Counted from the stretch's first letter, positions 1 through 8,767 are shown. The stretch is 64,000 nt of DNA from Trebonia sp963843745 (GCA_963843745.1 CAWJLP010000007.1:992001-1056000), one strand, 5' to 3'. Notes: generated by a model not told the origin, from the letters alone. Made by a program: numbers and translations.

Positions 1-155
1 TACAGGGTGACGAGCCGGCGGCCGGCGAGCTGGCTCAGCAGCGGCGTGCGCAGCAGCCCCCGGACGATCCGGTTCACCAGATCCTGCGCCGCCAGGAGTC
101 GCGCCCGCTGGGCTGGCGCCGCCGACGGGCGTCCTGTCATCGGCTGATCGGTCAT
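1..155 (-). CDS. Deazaflavin-dependent (F420) nitroreductase family protein, N-terminal part, cut by window edge
   Basis: Leftward gene starting at the ATG at 155, with a GAGGAGC ribosome-binding site a few bases upstream. About 51 residues are visible. After a short polar head comes NRIVRGLLRTPLLSQLAGRR, followed by LVTL. This is how deazaflavin-dependent nitroreductase (DUF385-type) proteins begin: an amphipathic helix and then the first beta strand before the GRRSG-type cofactor motif, which lies beyond the edge. Family members are small split-barrel proteins that use F420H2 or bind flavin-like cofactors. The gene is divergent from the ECF sigma factor gene, with only 79 bp between starts, so the two may share control. 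The call rests on a short fragment; only family membership is claimed. Confidence 0.55.
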   Translation of the reverse strand, partial: MTDQPMTGRPSAAPAQRARLLAAQDLVNRIVRGLLRTPLLSQLAGRRLVTL

Positions 156-234
156 CTGCTGCTCCTCTCGGTGTTACCTCGATCCCGTTCGGATCGTCTG
201 TGGGTATGACGGATGTCGGCGAAGGAAGGTAACA

Positions 235-1116
235 GTGGACACCACGGACTGGGCGGCAGCGGAGTTCCAGGCGCACCGCGCGCACCTGCGGGCGGTGGCC
301 TACCGGATGCTCGGTTCGCTGACCGAGGCGGACGACGCGGTGCAGGAGGCCTGGCTGCGGTTGTCCGGAACCGACGCCGACGACGTGCGGAACATGCGCG
401 CATGGCTGACCACCGTCGTGTCCCGTGTCTGCCTGGACATGCTGCGGACCCGGGTGGCACGCCGCGAGGACCCGCTCGACGTGCACGTGCCGGACCCGAT
501 CGTCACCGCCGTCGCCGACGATCCCGAGGAGCATGCGCTGCTGGCCAACTCGGTCGGTCTCGCGCTGCTGGTCGTCCTCGACACGCTGTCTCCTGCCGAA
601 CGGCTCGCCTTCGTGCTGCACGACATCTTCGCCGTCCCGTTCGAGCAGATCGGGCCCGTCATGGACCGTTCCCCGGCCGCCGCCAAGCAGCTGGCCAGCC
701 GTGCCAGGCACCGGCTAGCCGGCACTACTGCCTCAGCTGCGGCCGATCCCGCCAGGCAGCACGCGGTGGCCGCCGCCTTCCTGGCCGCCGCCCGCGGGGA
801 GGACTTCGAGGGCCTGCTATCCGTCCTCGACCCGGACGTGGTGCTCCGCGCCGATGCGGGCGCCGGCCCGCTGGGCCCGTCGCGGCTGGTCCGCGGCGCA
901 CCGGAGGTCATCGCCACGGCCCGCCTTTTCTCGCCCATGGCGCGCTTCGCCCGGCCGGTGCTCGTCAACGGCACCCCGGGTTTCCTCGTCGTGCACGGTG
1001 GTCAGCCCTTCGCCCTGATCGGCTTGGCCATCCGCGACGACAAGATCACCGAGATCGACATCCTCGCCGACCCGGACCGCCTCAGCCAGCTGGATCTCAC
1101 CGGCCTGATCGACTGA
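235..1116 (+). CDS. sigJ: RNA polymerase ECF sigma factor, SigJ/ECF41 type with C-terminal SnoaL-like domain
   Basis: 293 residues from a GTG start preceded by GAAGGAAGG. Residues about 8-75 are sigma region 2 (HLRAVAYRMLGSLTEADDAV, then an RAWLTTVVSRVCLDMLR stretch). About 110-165 are region 4 with the DNA-binding helix (IFAVPFEQIGPVMDRSPAAAKQLASRARHRL). About 175-293 form a SnoaL/NTF2-like tail with the DPDVVLRAD motif. That architecture is the ECF41/SigJ class, in which the fused tail modulates activity in place of a separate anti-sigma factor. Such genes usually sit beside an oxidoreductase; here the divergent neighbour is a deazaflavin nitroreductase-type gene. The target promoter and signal are unknown. 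I did not find a clear ECF41 promoter in the short leader, but a TGTTACC/GGTAACA inverted repeat flanks it. Confidence 0.9.
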   Translation: MDTTDWAAAEFQAHRAHLRAVAYRMLGSLTEADDAVQEAWLRLSGTDADDVRNMRAWLTTVVSRVCLDMLRTRVARREDPLDVHVPDPIVTAVADDPEEHALLANSVGLALLVVLDTLSPAERLAFVLHDIFAVPFEQIGPVMDRSPAAAKQLASRARHRLAGTTASAAADPARQHAVAAAFLAAARGEDFEGLLSVLDPDVVLRADAGAGPLGPSRLVRGAPEVIATARLFSPMARFARPVLVNGTPGFLVVHGGQPFALIGLAIRDDKITEIDILADPDRLSQLDLTGLID

Positions 1117-1155
1117 CCCGCGCGGCGAGCCAGTCGGTTAGCTAAAGCGGCGTCG

Positions 1156-2502
1156 TCACCCCGGCTGGCTCTGGACGGCGCCGGCGTCGACAGCCTGGAC
1201 GAGCTGGGCGTGGTCGCGCTCGTTCTGATCCGCGTACCGGGCGGCGAACCGGCTGATCGCGGCGGTGAACTTGGATCCCTTCCCGATGTAGCCGGCGATG
1301 GCGACCGCGTCCCCGGTGCGGGCGTGCGCCCGGGCGAGCGTTTCGCCGCAGGCGGTGGCGAACACGGCGAGGCGCGGAGCGATCAGCGCGGTCGTCGGGA
1401 TGATCTTCATGTCCCGGAACTGCCGCACGTAGTAGTCCCTCCCGCCCATCGAGCCCCAGCCCACGAACATGTCGGTAGCGCTCTGGATCAGCCGCTTGCC
1501 GCTGATCACCCGGGCGCCGTGGGTGTCGTGGCGACTGGGACCGGTGTGGGCCTCGTAGACGGACGGCCCGGCCTGCTTGACTTGCAAGAAGAGCGGGTCA
1601 GTACCCGACCGGCCTTCCAGGAGCACCAGGTACACCTGCATGCCGACGCTGCCCACCCCCACCACCTGACGGACCATGTCGGTCACGGTGAAGCGGTCGA
1701 ACAGGATCCGCCTGTCTTCCTGAAGGCTCAGCCGGTACTCGGCCAGGAACTGGCCGGTCAGCTCGGCTTGTTCCGCGTCGCTGATCGTCACCCTGAGCGG
1801 GGGTTCCTCGGTTATCCGCGGACGCCCGCCGGCCATGTTCGTAAGCTTGCCGAACGCGCCCAGGCTGGTGCGGCGCTCCCGCTTCTTCTCGATGTGCACG
1901 GAAACCCGCCCGCGGTCCGCGGGCTCGAAATAATCGATGAGGCTGTCCACGTGGGTGCCGTCGTACCAGAGGTCGAGTTCGGGCATGGTGGCGTACCTGC
2001 GCATGCGCCGGCAGTAGGCGTCGATGCCCGCCGTCACCGCGGCGGCGCCCCTGGCCGGCCTGAGCCCGCTGTCACGGGCCGCCACGACGAGGCTGGTAGC
2101 GAAACGCTTGACGTCCCACTCAAATGGCCCGGGCAGGGTCTCGTCGAAATCCCGCAGGTCGAACAGCAAGTTGCGTTCCGGCGTGGCCCACAGGCCGAAG
2201 TTCAGCACATGCGCGTCACCGCAAAGCTGTACCGTCAGCCCGCTGCTGGGCTGCGCGGCCAGGTCGGCGGCCATGACCGCGGCCGCGCCCCGGTAGTAAT
2301 TCCACGGCGAGGCCGCCATGCGGTAATGCCTGATCGGGACGAGTTCTGGGACCCGGATCTTGTTCTGGGCCAGGATCGTGTCCAGCGCGTCGTGCCCGCG
2401 ATCTTCCGCGGCCCAGGATGCGAGCGCGCTCCGGGGTGCTTTCTTCCTGGCGTCTTTTCCCGCCGCCCGTCTTTCGCCGGCCGTCGCCCGCAGGTCAGGC
2501 AT
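1156..2502 (-). CDS. DUF2252 family protein (kinase-like fold)
   Basis: 448 residues from the ATG at 2502, the usual full length for DUF2252. Diagnostic stretches are IRHYRMAASPWNYYRGAAAV near residue 65, LCGDAHVLNFG near 105 and LFDLRDFDETLPGPFEWDVK near 125. The GDAHxxNFG and DFDE motifs look like the catalytic loop and metal-binding aspartate of aminoglycoside-phosphotransferase/protein-kinase-like folds. No substrate is established for the family. The N-terminus is rich in Arg/Lys/Ala with no signal peptide, so the protein is probably cytoplasmic. It converges with sigJ (39 bp between stops) and is followed leftward by nothing in the same direction, so it is likely monocistronic. Confidence 0.8.
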   Translation of the reverse strand: MPDLRATAGERRAAGKDARKKAPRSALASWAAEDRGHDALDTILAQNKIRVPELVPIRHYRMAASPWNYYRGAAAVMAADLAAQPSSGLTVQLCGDAHVLNFGLWATPERNLLFDLRDFDETLPGPFEWDVKRFATSLVVAARDSGLRPARGAAAVTAGIDAYCRRMRRYATMPELDLWYDGTHVDSLIDYFEPADRGRVSVHIEKKRERRTSLGAFGKLTNMAGGRPRITEEPPLRVTISDAEQAELTGQFLAEYRLSLQEDRRILFDRFTVTDMVRQVVGVGSVGMQVYLVLLEGRSGTDPLFLQVKQAGPSVYEAHTGPSRHDTHGARVISGKRLIQSATDMFVGWGSMGGRDYYVRQFRDMKIIPTTALIAPRLAVFATACGETLARAHARTGDAVAIAGYIGKGSKFTAAISRFAARYADQNERDHAQLVQAVDAGAVQSQPG

Positions 2503-2551
2503 CCAACTTCACCCCGCCCCCATCCGGACCACGGTAAACACTAAGAAGAGA

Positions 2552-3764
2552 TTAAACCTGACCGCGCACCAGCCTGCCGCCGGAGTACACCGCGCGGATG
2601 TTGTCCTTGAAATGGGCAAAGTCGGCGGGGTCACCGTCGAGGATGACGATGTCCGCGAGCTTGCCCGGGGCGAGCGTCCCGGAGTCGGCCTGTACCCCGA
2701 GCAACTCGGCGGCCGAGCTGGTCGTCGCGACCAGCACGTCCTGCGGAGCCATGCCGCCGGCGGCCATCAGCGCCAGCTCGCGGAGATTGCTGCCGTGCGG
2801 CCCGACGCCGCTGTCAGTTCCCATCGCGATCTTGACGCCCGCCGCAACCGCCGCGGCGAAGGACGCGTTATGGGCGTCGATGACGGCTTCGGCCTTGGCC
2901 ACGACGCCGTCCGGCAGCTGTGCGCCGTTCTTGGCCGCTTCGACCACGCTGACGGGCGCTATGAGCGTCGGCACCAGCCACGTTCCCGCCTCCAGCATCA
3001 TCGCGATCGCCTCGTCGTCGAGGTAGATCCCGTGCTCGATCGACCGGACGCCCGCCCGCACGGCGGCCTTGATGCCGTCGGTCGCCTGGGCGTGTGCCAT
3101 GACCGGCAGCCCCGCGGCGGCGGCCTCGGCCATCAGCGCCGCCAGTTCGTCGGGCCGGAAGTGGGCGTGCCGTGGGATTGTCGCGAGGCGACAGCACCCC
3201 GCCCGATGTGCAGACCTTGATGACGTTGGCCCCGGCGCGAACGATCTCCCTGACGCGCTTGCGCATCTCCTCGGGGCCGTCAACGATTCCCGGAGGACGG
3301 CCAGGATGGTTCACCTGCAGCGGCGCGAGCAGGCCCGACGGCAGCCAGCCGTCCCCGTGGCCCGCCGTCTGGCTCAGGATCGTGATCGCGATGCGCAGTC
3401 GCGGCCCCTCGATGAGGCCATCGTCGACCGCCTGCTGAATGCCGAGATCTGCGCCGCCCGCGTCCCTGACGGTCGTGATACCGCAGTCGAGGGTGGCGGC
3501 GAGATTGCGGACCGCCTCGTAGAACTGGTAGGAGAAGGGCCGCTGGAGACGCCGCAGGAAGTCGGTGCCCGAGCTGGTCACGTGCACGTGGCAGTCGAAC
3601 AGGCCAGGAAGGATCGTGCGTCCGGCGACATCGACGCCGTTGTCGCCGTCCAGCCCGGTGCCCACTTCTACGATGCGCCCGTCCTCGAACGCCACGTCAC
3701 CGTCGGCGATCGGGCTGCCGGTGCCGTCGAAGATGCGCCCGCCGTAAAGGACCGTCCTGCTCAT
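2552..3764 (-). pseudogene. Metal-dependent amidohydrolase (imidazolonepropionase-like), frameshifted
   Basis: Starts at the ATG at 3764 (GAGGAG upstream). The first part reads MSRTVLYGGRIFDGTGSP, then LFDCHVHV (metal-binding HxH) and GITTVRDAGG, and reaches SGGVLSPRDNP. The rest of the enzyme continues in another frame as RHAHFRPDELAALM, then VMAHAQATDGI, SIEHGIYLDDEA, MGTDSGVGPHGSN and a C-terminal LAPGKLADIVILDGDP. Joined, these give about 400 residues, a complete amidohydrolase of the Xaa-Pro dipeptidase/imidazolonepropionase-like group with its histidine and aspartate metal ligands. The break lies at about 3172-3182, where one extra base would restore the frame if removed. It is either a pseudogene or an assembly indel; the rest is well conserved, which favours the latter. 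Substrate unknown. Confidence 0.75.
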
Positions 3765-3861
3765 CCGCTGGTGCTCCTCTTCGTCTCGCTCGGCCACGAT
3801 GTAACTTACAGCGCGATCCGCCGGGTACCGCCAGGAAGTCCTGGCTGGTGACGCCGGCAAT

Positions 3862-3876
3862 CGGGAATGATTTTCA
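3862..3876. promoter_or_regulatory. Probable Zur operator (zinc-uptake regulator box)
   Basis: CGGGAATGATTTTCA matches the actinobacterial Zur consensus TGAAAATGATTTTCA at 12 of 15 positions and ends 22 bp before the L33 start codon. It stands out as AT-rich in this GC-rich window. Zur binding sites in this place are known for the zinc-free L31/L33 paralogues of related bacteria; its function here is inferred. Confidence 0.7.
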
Positions 3877-3898
3877 TTAACTGCTTGTTACAGAGGAC

Positions 3899-4063
3899 AT
3901 GAGTCGCAGCACACTTCGTCCCGTCATCAAGCTCAGGTCGACCGCTGGGACCGGCTACACCTACGTGACCAGGAAGAGTCGGCGCAACGATCCTGACCGC
4001 CTCGTCATCAGCAAGTACGACCCGTTGATCCGCCGCCACGTGGACTTCAGGGAGGAGCGGTAA
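3899..4063 (+). CDS. rpmG: 50S ribosomal protein L33, zinc-free (C-minus) paralogue
   Basis: 54 residues from the ATG at 3899 with CAGAGGA just upstream. The sequence contains KLRSTAGTGYTYVTRKSRRN and ends YDPLIRRHVDFREER, the standard L33 fold sequence. It has no cysteine at all, so the CxxC zinc ribbon is missing: this is the C-minus form that replaces the zinc-binding L33 under zinc shortage. It is followed after two bases by the matching L31 gene and preceded by a Zur box. The pair therefore looks like a zinc-sparing ribosomal operon, de-repressed when zinc is low. Confidence 0.92.
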   Translation: MSRSTLRPVIKLRSTAGTGYTYVTRKSRRNDPDRLVISKYDPLIRRHVDFREER

Positions 4064-4065
4064 TC

Positions 4066-4323
4066 ATGAACCACGCAATCCACCCCGACTACCACCCGGT
4101 CGTCTTCCGCGACCGCTCGGCTGGCTTCGCCTTCCTCACCAGGTCGACGAAGACCAGCGAGCGCACCGTCGCCTGGGAGGACGGCAACACCTATCCCGTC
4201 GTCGACGTCGAGATCTCGTCGGCGAGCCACCCCTTCTACACCGGGCAGGCGCGCGTCCTCGACTCGGCCGGGCGGGTGGAGCAGTTCCGCCGCCGGTACG
4301 GCGACAAGGCCAAGGGCGCCTGA
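4066..4323 (+). CDS. rpmE2: 50S ribosomal protein L31 type B (zinc-independent)
   Basis: 85 residues beginning MNHAIHPDYHPVVFRD and containing FLTRSTKTSERTVAWEDG, SSASHPFYTGQARVLDSAGR and VEQFRRRYG, which is full-length type B L31. The cysteines that bind zinc in type A L31 are absent. Its start lies two bases after the L33 stop, and the L33 coding end (GGGAGGAG) supplies its ribosome-binding site, so the two are translationally coupled. A strong intrinsic terminator follows at once. Expected to be Zur-repressed, together with L33. Confidence 0.93.
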   Translation: MNHAIHPDYHPVVFRDRSAGFAFLTRSTKTSERTVAWEDGNTYPVVDVEISSASHPFYTGQARVLDSAGRVEQFRRRYGDKAKGA

Positions 4324-4341
4324 GGACCTCAGAACGCTCGC

Positions 4342-4379
4342 AGCGCTCCGGACCCCGTGAGGGTTCGGAGCGCTTTTTG
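4342..4379 (+). terminator. Rho-independent terminator after L33-L31
   Basis: A 14-bp stem (AGCGCTCCGGACCC paired with GGGTTCGGAGCGCT, one G-U pair), a 5-base loop and a TTTTT run. It begins 18 bp after the L31 stop, an unusually classical terminator for this GC content. Confidence 0.9.
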
Positions 4380-4440
4380 CTGTCGTGAGGCATGATGACG
4401 AGGACGTGGCAGGCAAGGTCCCGCGTGAGACTATGGCGGC

Positions 4441-5290
4441 ATGCCTGACACGGGAGCCGTCGTTGTCGCAGTCGCGCAGCTTGCGCTGGCCGTGGGGGAA
4501 CCGGACGCTAACCGGAAGGCGGCGAGGGCGGCGGTCGCGGAGGCGGCGGCCGCGGGTGCGCGGCTGGTCGTGCTGCCGGAACTGTCGGACTCGGGGTACG
4601 TGTTCTCCGACGCCGACGAGGCACGATCGCTCGCGTCACCGGCGGCATCGAACGAGACGCTGCGCGAGTGGCGGTCGCTGGCCGGCCGGCACGACCTGGC
4701 CATCGCCGGCGGGTTCTGCGAGCTCGGGCCGGACGGCAAGCTGTACAACAGCGCGGCGATCGTCGACGCGTCCGGCACGAGGGCGGTGTACCGCAAGGCG
4801 CATCTGTGGGACGCCGAGAAGAAGATCTTCACACCCGGCGATGACGCGCCGCCGGTGGTGGAACTGCCGTTCGGCAATGTCGGGCTGATGATCTGCTACG
4901 ACCTGGAGTTCCCTGAATGGGTGCGGCTCGCCGCGCTGAGCGGCGCTGACCTGATAGCGGCCCCGGTGAACTGGCCGGCGTCAGCGTCGCCCCCGCCGCC
5001 CGGTGAGCGATCCGGTGAGGTGGTCTCGGCGCAGGGCGGCGGCCGCGGCCAACGGCGTGTTCATCGCCGTCGCGGACCGCTGCGGGACCGAGCGCGGCGT
5101 GGACTGGGTGGGCGGTTCGGTCATCATCCGGCGTGGCGGCTACCCGCTCGCCGGGCCGGTGTGCGAGGACCGCGCGGCCGTGCTGACCGCGGCGATCGAC
5201 CTGCGGCTGGCACGGGACAAGCGGAACAGTGACCTGAACGACCTGTTCGCCGACCGGCGGCCCGATCTGTACGCCCGGCTGTGGGACGCC
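4441..5290 (+). pseudogene. Nitrilase-family carbon-nitrogen hydrolase, frameshifted
   Basis: Starts at the ATG at 4441. The first frame carries the nitrilase triad in order: Glu in VLPELSDSGY, Lys in VYRKAHLWDAE and Cys in GLMICYDLEFPEW. It continues to about EVVSAQ. From there the homologous sequence (AAAAANGVFIAVADRCG, then GGSVIIRRGGYPLAGPV and SDLNDLFADRRPDLYARL) is in another frame. One extra G at about 5034-5036 (CAGGGCGG) explains the shift. Joined, the enzyme is about 280 residues, normal for an aliphatic amidase/carbamoylase-type nitrilase. The restored frame has no stop where the family usually ends and runs on to 5527 across the opposite-strand transporter, so a second indel near 5290 is possible. 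Substrate not predictable. Confidence 0.75.
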
Positions 5291-5293
5291 CGG

Positions 5294-6346
5294 TTAGTCG
5301 CGCTGGGTCCGCGGTGGCGGCGGGCTCCCGGCGCGGTTGATGAGGAGGATCGCGACGCTGGCGATCACGACCACGCCGCCGAGCAGCGTGGCGAGCGTGG
5401 GCCGCTCGCCGAGGAACAGCGCTCCCAGCGAGACGGCCACCACCGGGTTGACGTACGCGTAGGTGGACACCGCGGCGGTCGGCAGCCGCCGCAGCGCGAT
5501 CACGTAGCAGGTCAGGGCGAGCAGTGACCCCGGGCCGATCAGGTAGAGCAGCCCGAGCAGCGACTGCGTGCTGACGTGCGCGGCATCGAAGTGCGTCAGC
5601 TCGCCGGTCGCCGCCGCCAGCCCGGTGAGCACGATCGCCCCGGTCAGCATCTCCATCGCGCTGCCAACCAGCGGGCTGGCCGGTGCCGGCAGCAGGCCGG
5701 CGAGCACGGAACCGATGCCCCAGCTGGCGCTGCCCCCGAGGACGACAAGCACGGGAAGCACCGCGCCGTTCCCCGAGGGCCGGGCGAGGATGGCGATACC
5801 AGCCAGGCCGAGGACCAGCGCGATCCAGCCCCGCAGCGGGATCGACCGCCCGTTGATCACCCGGTCGGCGAGCGCCATCCACAGCGGGACGCTGGCGACC
5901 AGCAGTGCGGCCAGCCCCGACGGCAGGGTCTGCTCCGCATAGGACACCCCGCCGTTGCCGAAGGCGAGCAGCAGCGTGCCCACCGCCGCCATCCCGCCCC
6001 ATTGCGCGAGCCGCGATGAGGCACGAGACCCGGCCGGGCCCTGTCCCGTCGGCTGGACCGCCGGCTGGACCGCCGACTGGACCGCCGACTGGCCCGCTGC
6101 CTGTCGCCGGCGGCTGGCGAGCCACGCGACCGGGTAGAGCACCGCTCCTGCCGTCAGGTATCTGGCCGCGGCCATCGCGAACGGCGGGATGGACCGGTCC
6201 GCCACCCGGATAGCCAGGTAGGTCGAGCCCCAGACCAGCCAGACCACCAAGAGCGCCGCCCAGGCGGAGAAGGCGGGGCGGGAGCTGCCTGGCGTCGTCG
6301 CCCGTTCGCCCGGCCCGGCGGTCGCGTCCGAGGTCATCTGTGCCAT
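5294..6346 (-). CDS. EamA/DMT-family transporter (drug/metabolite exporter type)
   Basis: 350 residues from the ATG at 6346 (CTGGAGGC upstream), chosen over a TTG 17 codons further out. Two EamA repeats give about ten membrane helices: the first opens with WAALLVVWLVWGSTYLAIRV, and the second contains GGSASWGIGSVLAGLLP and ends RPTLATLLGGVVVIASVAIL. Such proteins export amino acids, metabolites or drugs by an ion gradient. The loop after helix 3 holds a tandem SAVQ-type four-residue repeat encoded by 12-bp DNA repeats, absent from ordinary members. The gene is divergent from the GATase/AraC regulator with an inverted repeat between them, so that regulator may control it. Confidence 0.87.
   Translation of the reverse strand: MAQMTSDATAGPGERATTPGSSRPAFSAWAALLVVWLVWGSTYLAIRVADRSIPPFAMAAARYLTAGAVLYPVAWLASRRRQAAGQSAVQSAVQPAVQPTGQGPAGSRASSRLAQWGGMAAVGTLLLAFGNGGVSYAEQTLPSGLAALLVASVPLWMALADRVINGRSIPLRGWIALVLGLAGIAILARPSGNGAVLPVLVVLGGSASWGIGSVLAGLLPAPASPLVGSAMEMLTGAIVLTGLAAATGELTHFDAAHVSTQSLLGLLYLIGPGSLLALTCYVIALRRLPTAAVSTYAYVNPVVAVSLGALFLGERPTLATLLGGVVVIASVAILLINRAGSPPPPRTQRD
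6051..6094. repeat. 12-bp in-frame tandem repeat inside the EamA gene
   Basis: About 3.5 copies of GGCTGGACCGCC/GACTGGACCGCC. On the coding strand they encode repeated (S/P)AVQ units in a hydrophilic loop. The period is a multiple of three, so copy-number change keeps the frame. Confidence 0.8.
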
Positions 6347-6383
6347 GCCTCCAGCCTGTGTGACCAGGGTCCAGGCCGCCAGT

Positions 6384-6416
6384 GGCAGGAATGACAATCA
6401 CCGGTACTTTCCTGCC
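6384..6416. promoter_or_regulatory. Inverted repeat in the divergent EamA / AraC-type promoter region
   Basis: Perfect 8-bp arms, GGCAGGAA at 6384 and TTCCTGCC at 6409, separated by 17 bp and lying between the two divergent start codons (6346 and 6430). Position and spacing suit a two-turn operator for the adjacent regulator. Inference only. Confidence 0.45.
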
Positions 6417-6429
6417 GTACGCTGAAGGC

Positions 6430-7386
6430 ATGCTGTCGTCTGTCGCGGTCCTCGCTTACGAGGGCGTGTCAACGTTCGGCCTCGGGGTTACCGCGGAAGT
6501 GTTCGGGTGTGACCGTCGGGGCGAAGGAATCCCACGTTACGAATATTTCGTGACAGCGGCACAGCCGGGAGTCATCCGCACGGATGTCGGCATGCCGATC
6601 CTGGTCGAGTCGGGCGTGGACCGGCTGAGCTCCGCCGACCTGGCCGTCGTCGTGTGCTGGGACCAGATCGACACACGGCCGCCGGAGCCAGTGCTCGCCG
6701 CGCTGCGAACGGTCGTGGACCGTGGCGGCCGGGTGCTCAGCCAGTGCACCGGGGCCTTCGTGCTCGCCGCCGCCGGGCTGCTCGACGGCCGCCGGGCGAC
6801 CACGCACTGGAAATACGCGGCCGAGCTAGCCAGGCGCTATCCGCGGGTCGACGTGGATCCCGGTGTGCTCTACGTCGACGAGGGCCAGCTGATCACCAGC
6901 GCGGGGACGGCCGCGGGGATCGACGCCTGCCTGCACGTCATCCGCCTGGAGCATGGCGCCGCGGTGGCCAACGAGATCGCCCGTCACATGGTGGTCGCCC
7001 CGCATCGCGACGGCGGCCAGGCGCAGTTCGTCCCGGTGCTGGTGGACGACACCACCGACGGGCCTGACCTGGCCACGCTGCACGACTGGGCAGTCGAGCA
7101 CCTGCGCGAGCCGCTCACCGTCGCTGATCTCGCCCGGCAGGTGCACATGTCGCCGCGCACGTTCGCCCGCTGGTTCGCCGCCCGCACCGGGACCACTCCG
7201 CACCAGTGGCTGACCAGCCAGCGCCTGATCGTGGCCCAGGAACTGCTGGAGCGGACTGACCACGGGATCGAGCGGATAGCCGCCGACTGCGGGCTCGCGC
7301 CCCTGATGCTCCGCCGTCACTTCACCCGCCGCTGGGGCATCACACCCCAGGCCTACCGCAACCGCTTCAGCCAGTTGGCGAGCTAG
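6430..7386 (+). CDS. GATase1/DJ-1-like AraC-family transcriptional regulator (FtrA/GlxA type)
   Basis: 318 residues. I chose the ATG at 6430 (MLSSVAVLAYEGV), where the family begins, over an in-frame ATG 16 codons upstream. Residues about 1-185 are the DJ-1/PfpI-like domain, with the nucleophile-elbow region SQCTGAFVLAAAGLL; about 210-318 are two AraC helix-turn-helix motifs (LTVADLARQVHMSPRTFARW and GIERIAADCGLAPLMLRRHF). The N-terminal domain is a ligand sensor in this class and is usually not an enzyme. Divergent to the EamA transporter, its likeliest target. Confidence 0.9.
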   Translation: MLSSVAVLAYEGVSTFGLGVTAEVFGCDRRGEGIPRYEYFVTAAQPGVIRTDVGMPILVESGVDRLSSADLAVVVCWDQIDTRPPEPVLAALRTVVDRGGRVLSQCTGAFVLAAAGLLDGRRATTHWKYAAELARRYPRVDVDPGVLYVDEGQLITSAGTAAGIDACLHVIRLEHGAAVANEIARHMVVAPHRDGGQAQFVPVLVDDTTDGPDLATLHDWAVEHLREPLTVADLARQVHMSPRTFARWFAARTGTTPHQWLTSQRLIVAQELLERTDHGIERIAADCGLAPLMLRRHFTRRWGITPQAYRNRFSQLAS

Positions 7387-7438
7387 CGTCGCCGTCTAAT
7401 CTGGAAGCAGGACGGGGACGACGCGAAGGGATGGTTCG

Positions 7439-8767
7439 GTGGACGGAACACTCGCTGCTGCTGATCTGGAGCGACTGCGCAAGGATTTCTCGGCCAGCCC
7501 GGCCTACCGGCTCGCCCAGAATGCCGTGACCCGGGTGACCGTCGACGACGTCGCCATCAACAGGGAGATCGTCAGCAGCATCGACCACTCGCTGTCGACG
7601 ACGCTGGACGACTGGAAGGTCACGAACCAGGAGAAGAGCGGCCGCTGCTGGCTGTTCGCCGGGCTGAACCTGCTGCGCGTCGGCGTCATGCGCACGACCG
7701 GGCTCAAGGACTTCGAGTTCTCGCAGAACTACGCGATGTTCTGGGACAAGCTCGAGCGCGCCAATTACTTCCTCGAGGCGATCATCGAGACGGCGGGCCG
7801 GGACCTCGACGATCGCACGGTCGCCTTCCTGCTGGAGTCGGTGGCCGGCGACGGCGGCCAGTGGAACATGTTCGCCGCCCTGGTCGAAAAGCACGGCCTG
7901 GTCCCCAAGGCTTTCATGCCGGAGACGCAGAGCTCGTCGAACACGGCCAGGATGAACTCGATCCTCCGCTACCAGCTTCGCCAGGGGGCGCGGACCGTCC
8001 GCGCGGCCGCGGCCGACGGTGCCGAGGCCCCCCGCGCGGCCAAGGCCGAGATCATGCAGGTCGTCTACCGGATCTTGTGCATCCACCTGGGCACGCCGCC
8101 GGAGCGCTTCGACTGGCAGTGGACGGACAAGGACAAGAAGTTCCACCGGGACGGCGTCCTCACCCCCCAGGAGTTCGCCGCCAAGTACGTGGACCTGCCG
8201 GTCAGTGACTACGTCTGCCTGGTCAACGACCCCCGCCCGTCCAGCCCGGTCGGCCGGACCTTCACCGTCGAGTACCTCGGCAACGTCATCGGCGGCCCGC
8301 CGGTCATCTACCTCAACGTCGACATGCAGGTCATCAAGGACGTCGCCGCGGCCACGATCCAGGGCGGCGAGCCGGTCTGGTTCGGCTGCGACGTCGGCAA
8401 GATGATGAGCAACGACTACGCGTTCTGGGACGCCGAGCTCTACGACCTGCCGTCGGTCTACAACACCGCGTTCGGCCTCGACAAGGCCGCCCGGCTGGCC
8501 TACCACGAGACCGCGATGACGCACGCGATGCTCTTCACCGGGGTCGATGTGCTGGACGGGACGACCCGTCGCTGGCGCGTGGAGAACAGCTGGGGCTCCG
8601 ACCGCGGCAAGGACGGCTTCTACACGATGAACGACTCCTGGTTCGGCCAGTACGTCTTCGAGATCGCCGCCCGCAAGAGCGCGCTTCCGGCCGGCCTGCG
8701 AAGCGCGCTGGACGCCGAGCCGATCGTGCTGCCCGCCTGGGACCCGATGGGCGCCCTGGCCCGGTAG
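7439..8767 (+). CDS. pepC: Aminopeptidase C / bleomycin hydrolase (peptidase family C1B)
   Basis: 442 residues from a GTG start with GAAGGGATGG upstream. The papain-type catalytic residues are all present: Cys70 in QEKSGRCWLFAGLN, His362 in AMTHAMLFTGV and Asn383 in WRVENSWGSDRG, with the active-site Gln in VTNQEKSG. Bleomycin hydrolases are cytosolic hexameric cysteine aminopeptidases that trim peptides and can inactivate bleomycin-like glycopeptides. No signal peptide is seen. The last 40 bp of this gene recur near 12,750 as a duplicated scrap. The gene converges with the Zn-hydrolase gene. Confidence 0.93.
   Translation: MDGTLAAADLERLRKDFSASPAYRLAQNAVTRVTVDDVAINREIVSSIDHSLSTTLDDWKVTNQEKSGRCWLFAGLNLLRVGVMRTTGLKDFEFSQNYAMFWDKLERANYFLEAIIETAGRDLDDRTVAFLLESVAGDGGQWNMFAALVEKHGLVPKAFMPETQSSSNTARMNSILRYQLRQGARTVRAAAADGAEAPRAAKAEIMQVVYRILCIHLGTPPERFDWQWTDKDKKFHRDGVLTPQEFAAKYVDLPVSDYVCLVNDPRPSSPVGRTFTVEYLGNVIGGPPVIYLNVDMQVIKDVAAATIQGGEPVWFGCDVGKMMSNDYAFWDAELYDLPSVYNTAFGLDKAARLAYHETAMTHAMLFTGVDVLDGTTRRWRVENSWGSDRGKDGFYTMNDSWFGQYVFEIAARKSALPAGLRSALDAEPIVLPAWDPMGALAR

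Noticed and set aside
1210..2544. Long open frame on the plus strand opposite the DUF2252 gene
   Set aside because: Mirror of codon bias in GC-rich DNA. Its translation is Arg/Pro/Gly/His-rich without family resemblance, while the minus strand has clear DUF2252 motifs.
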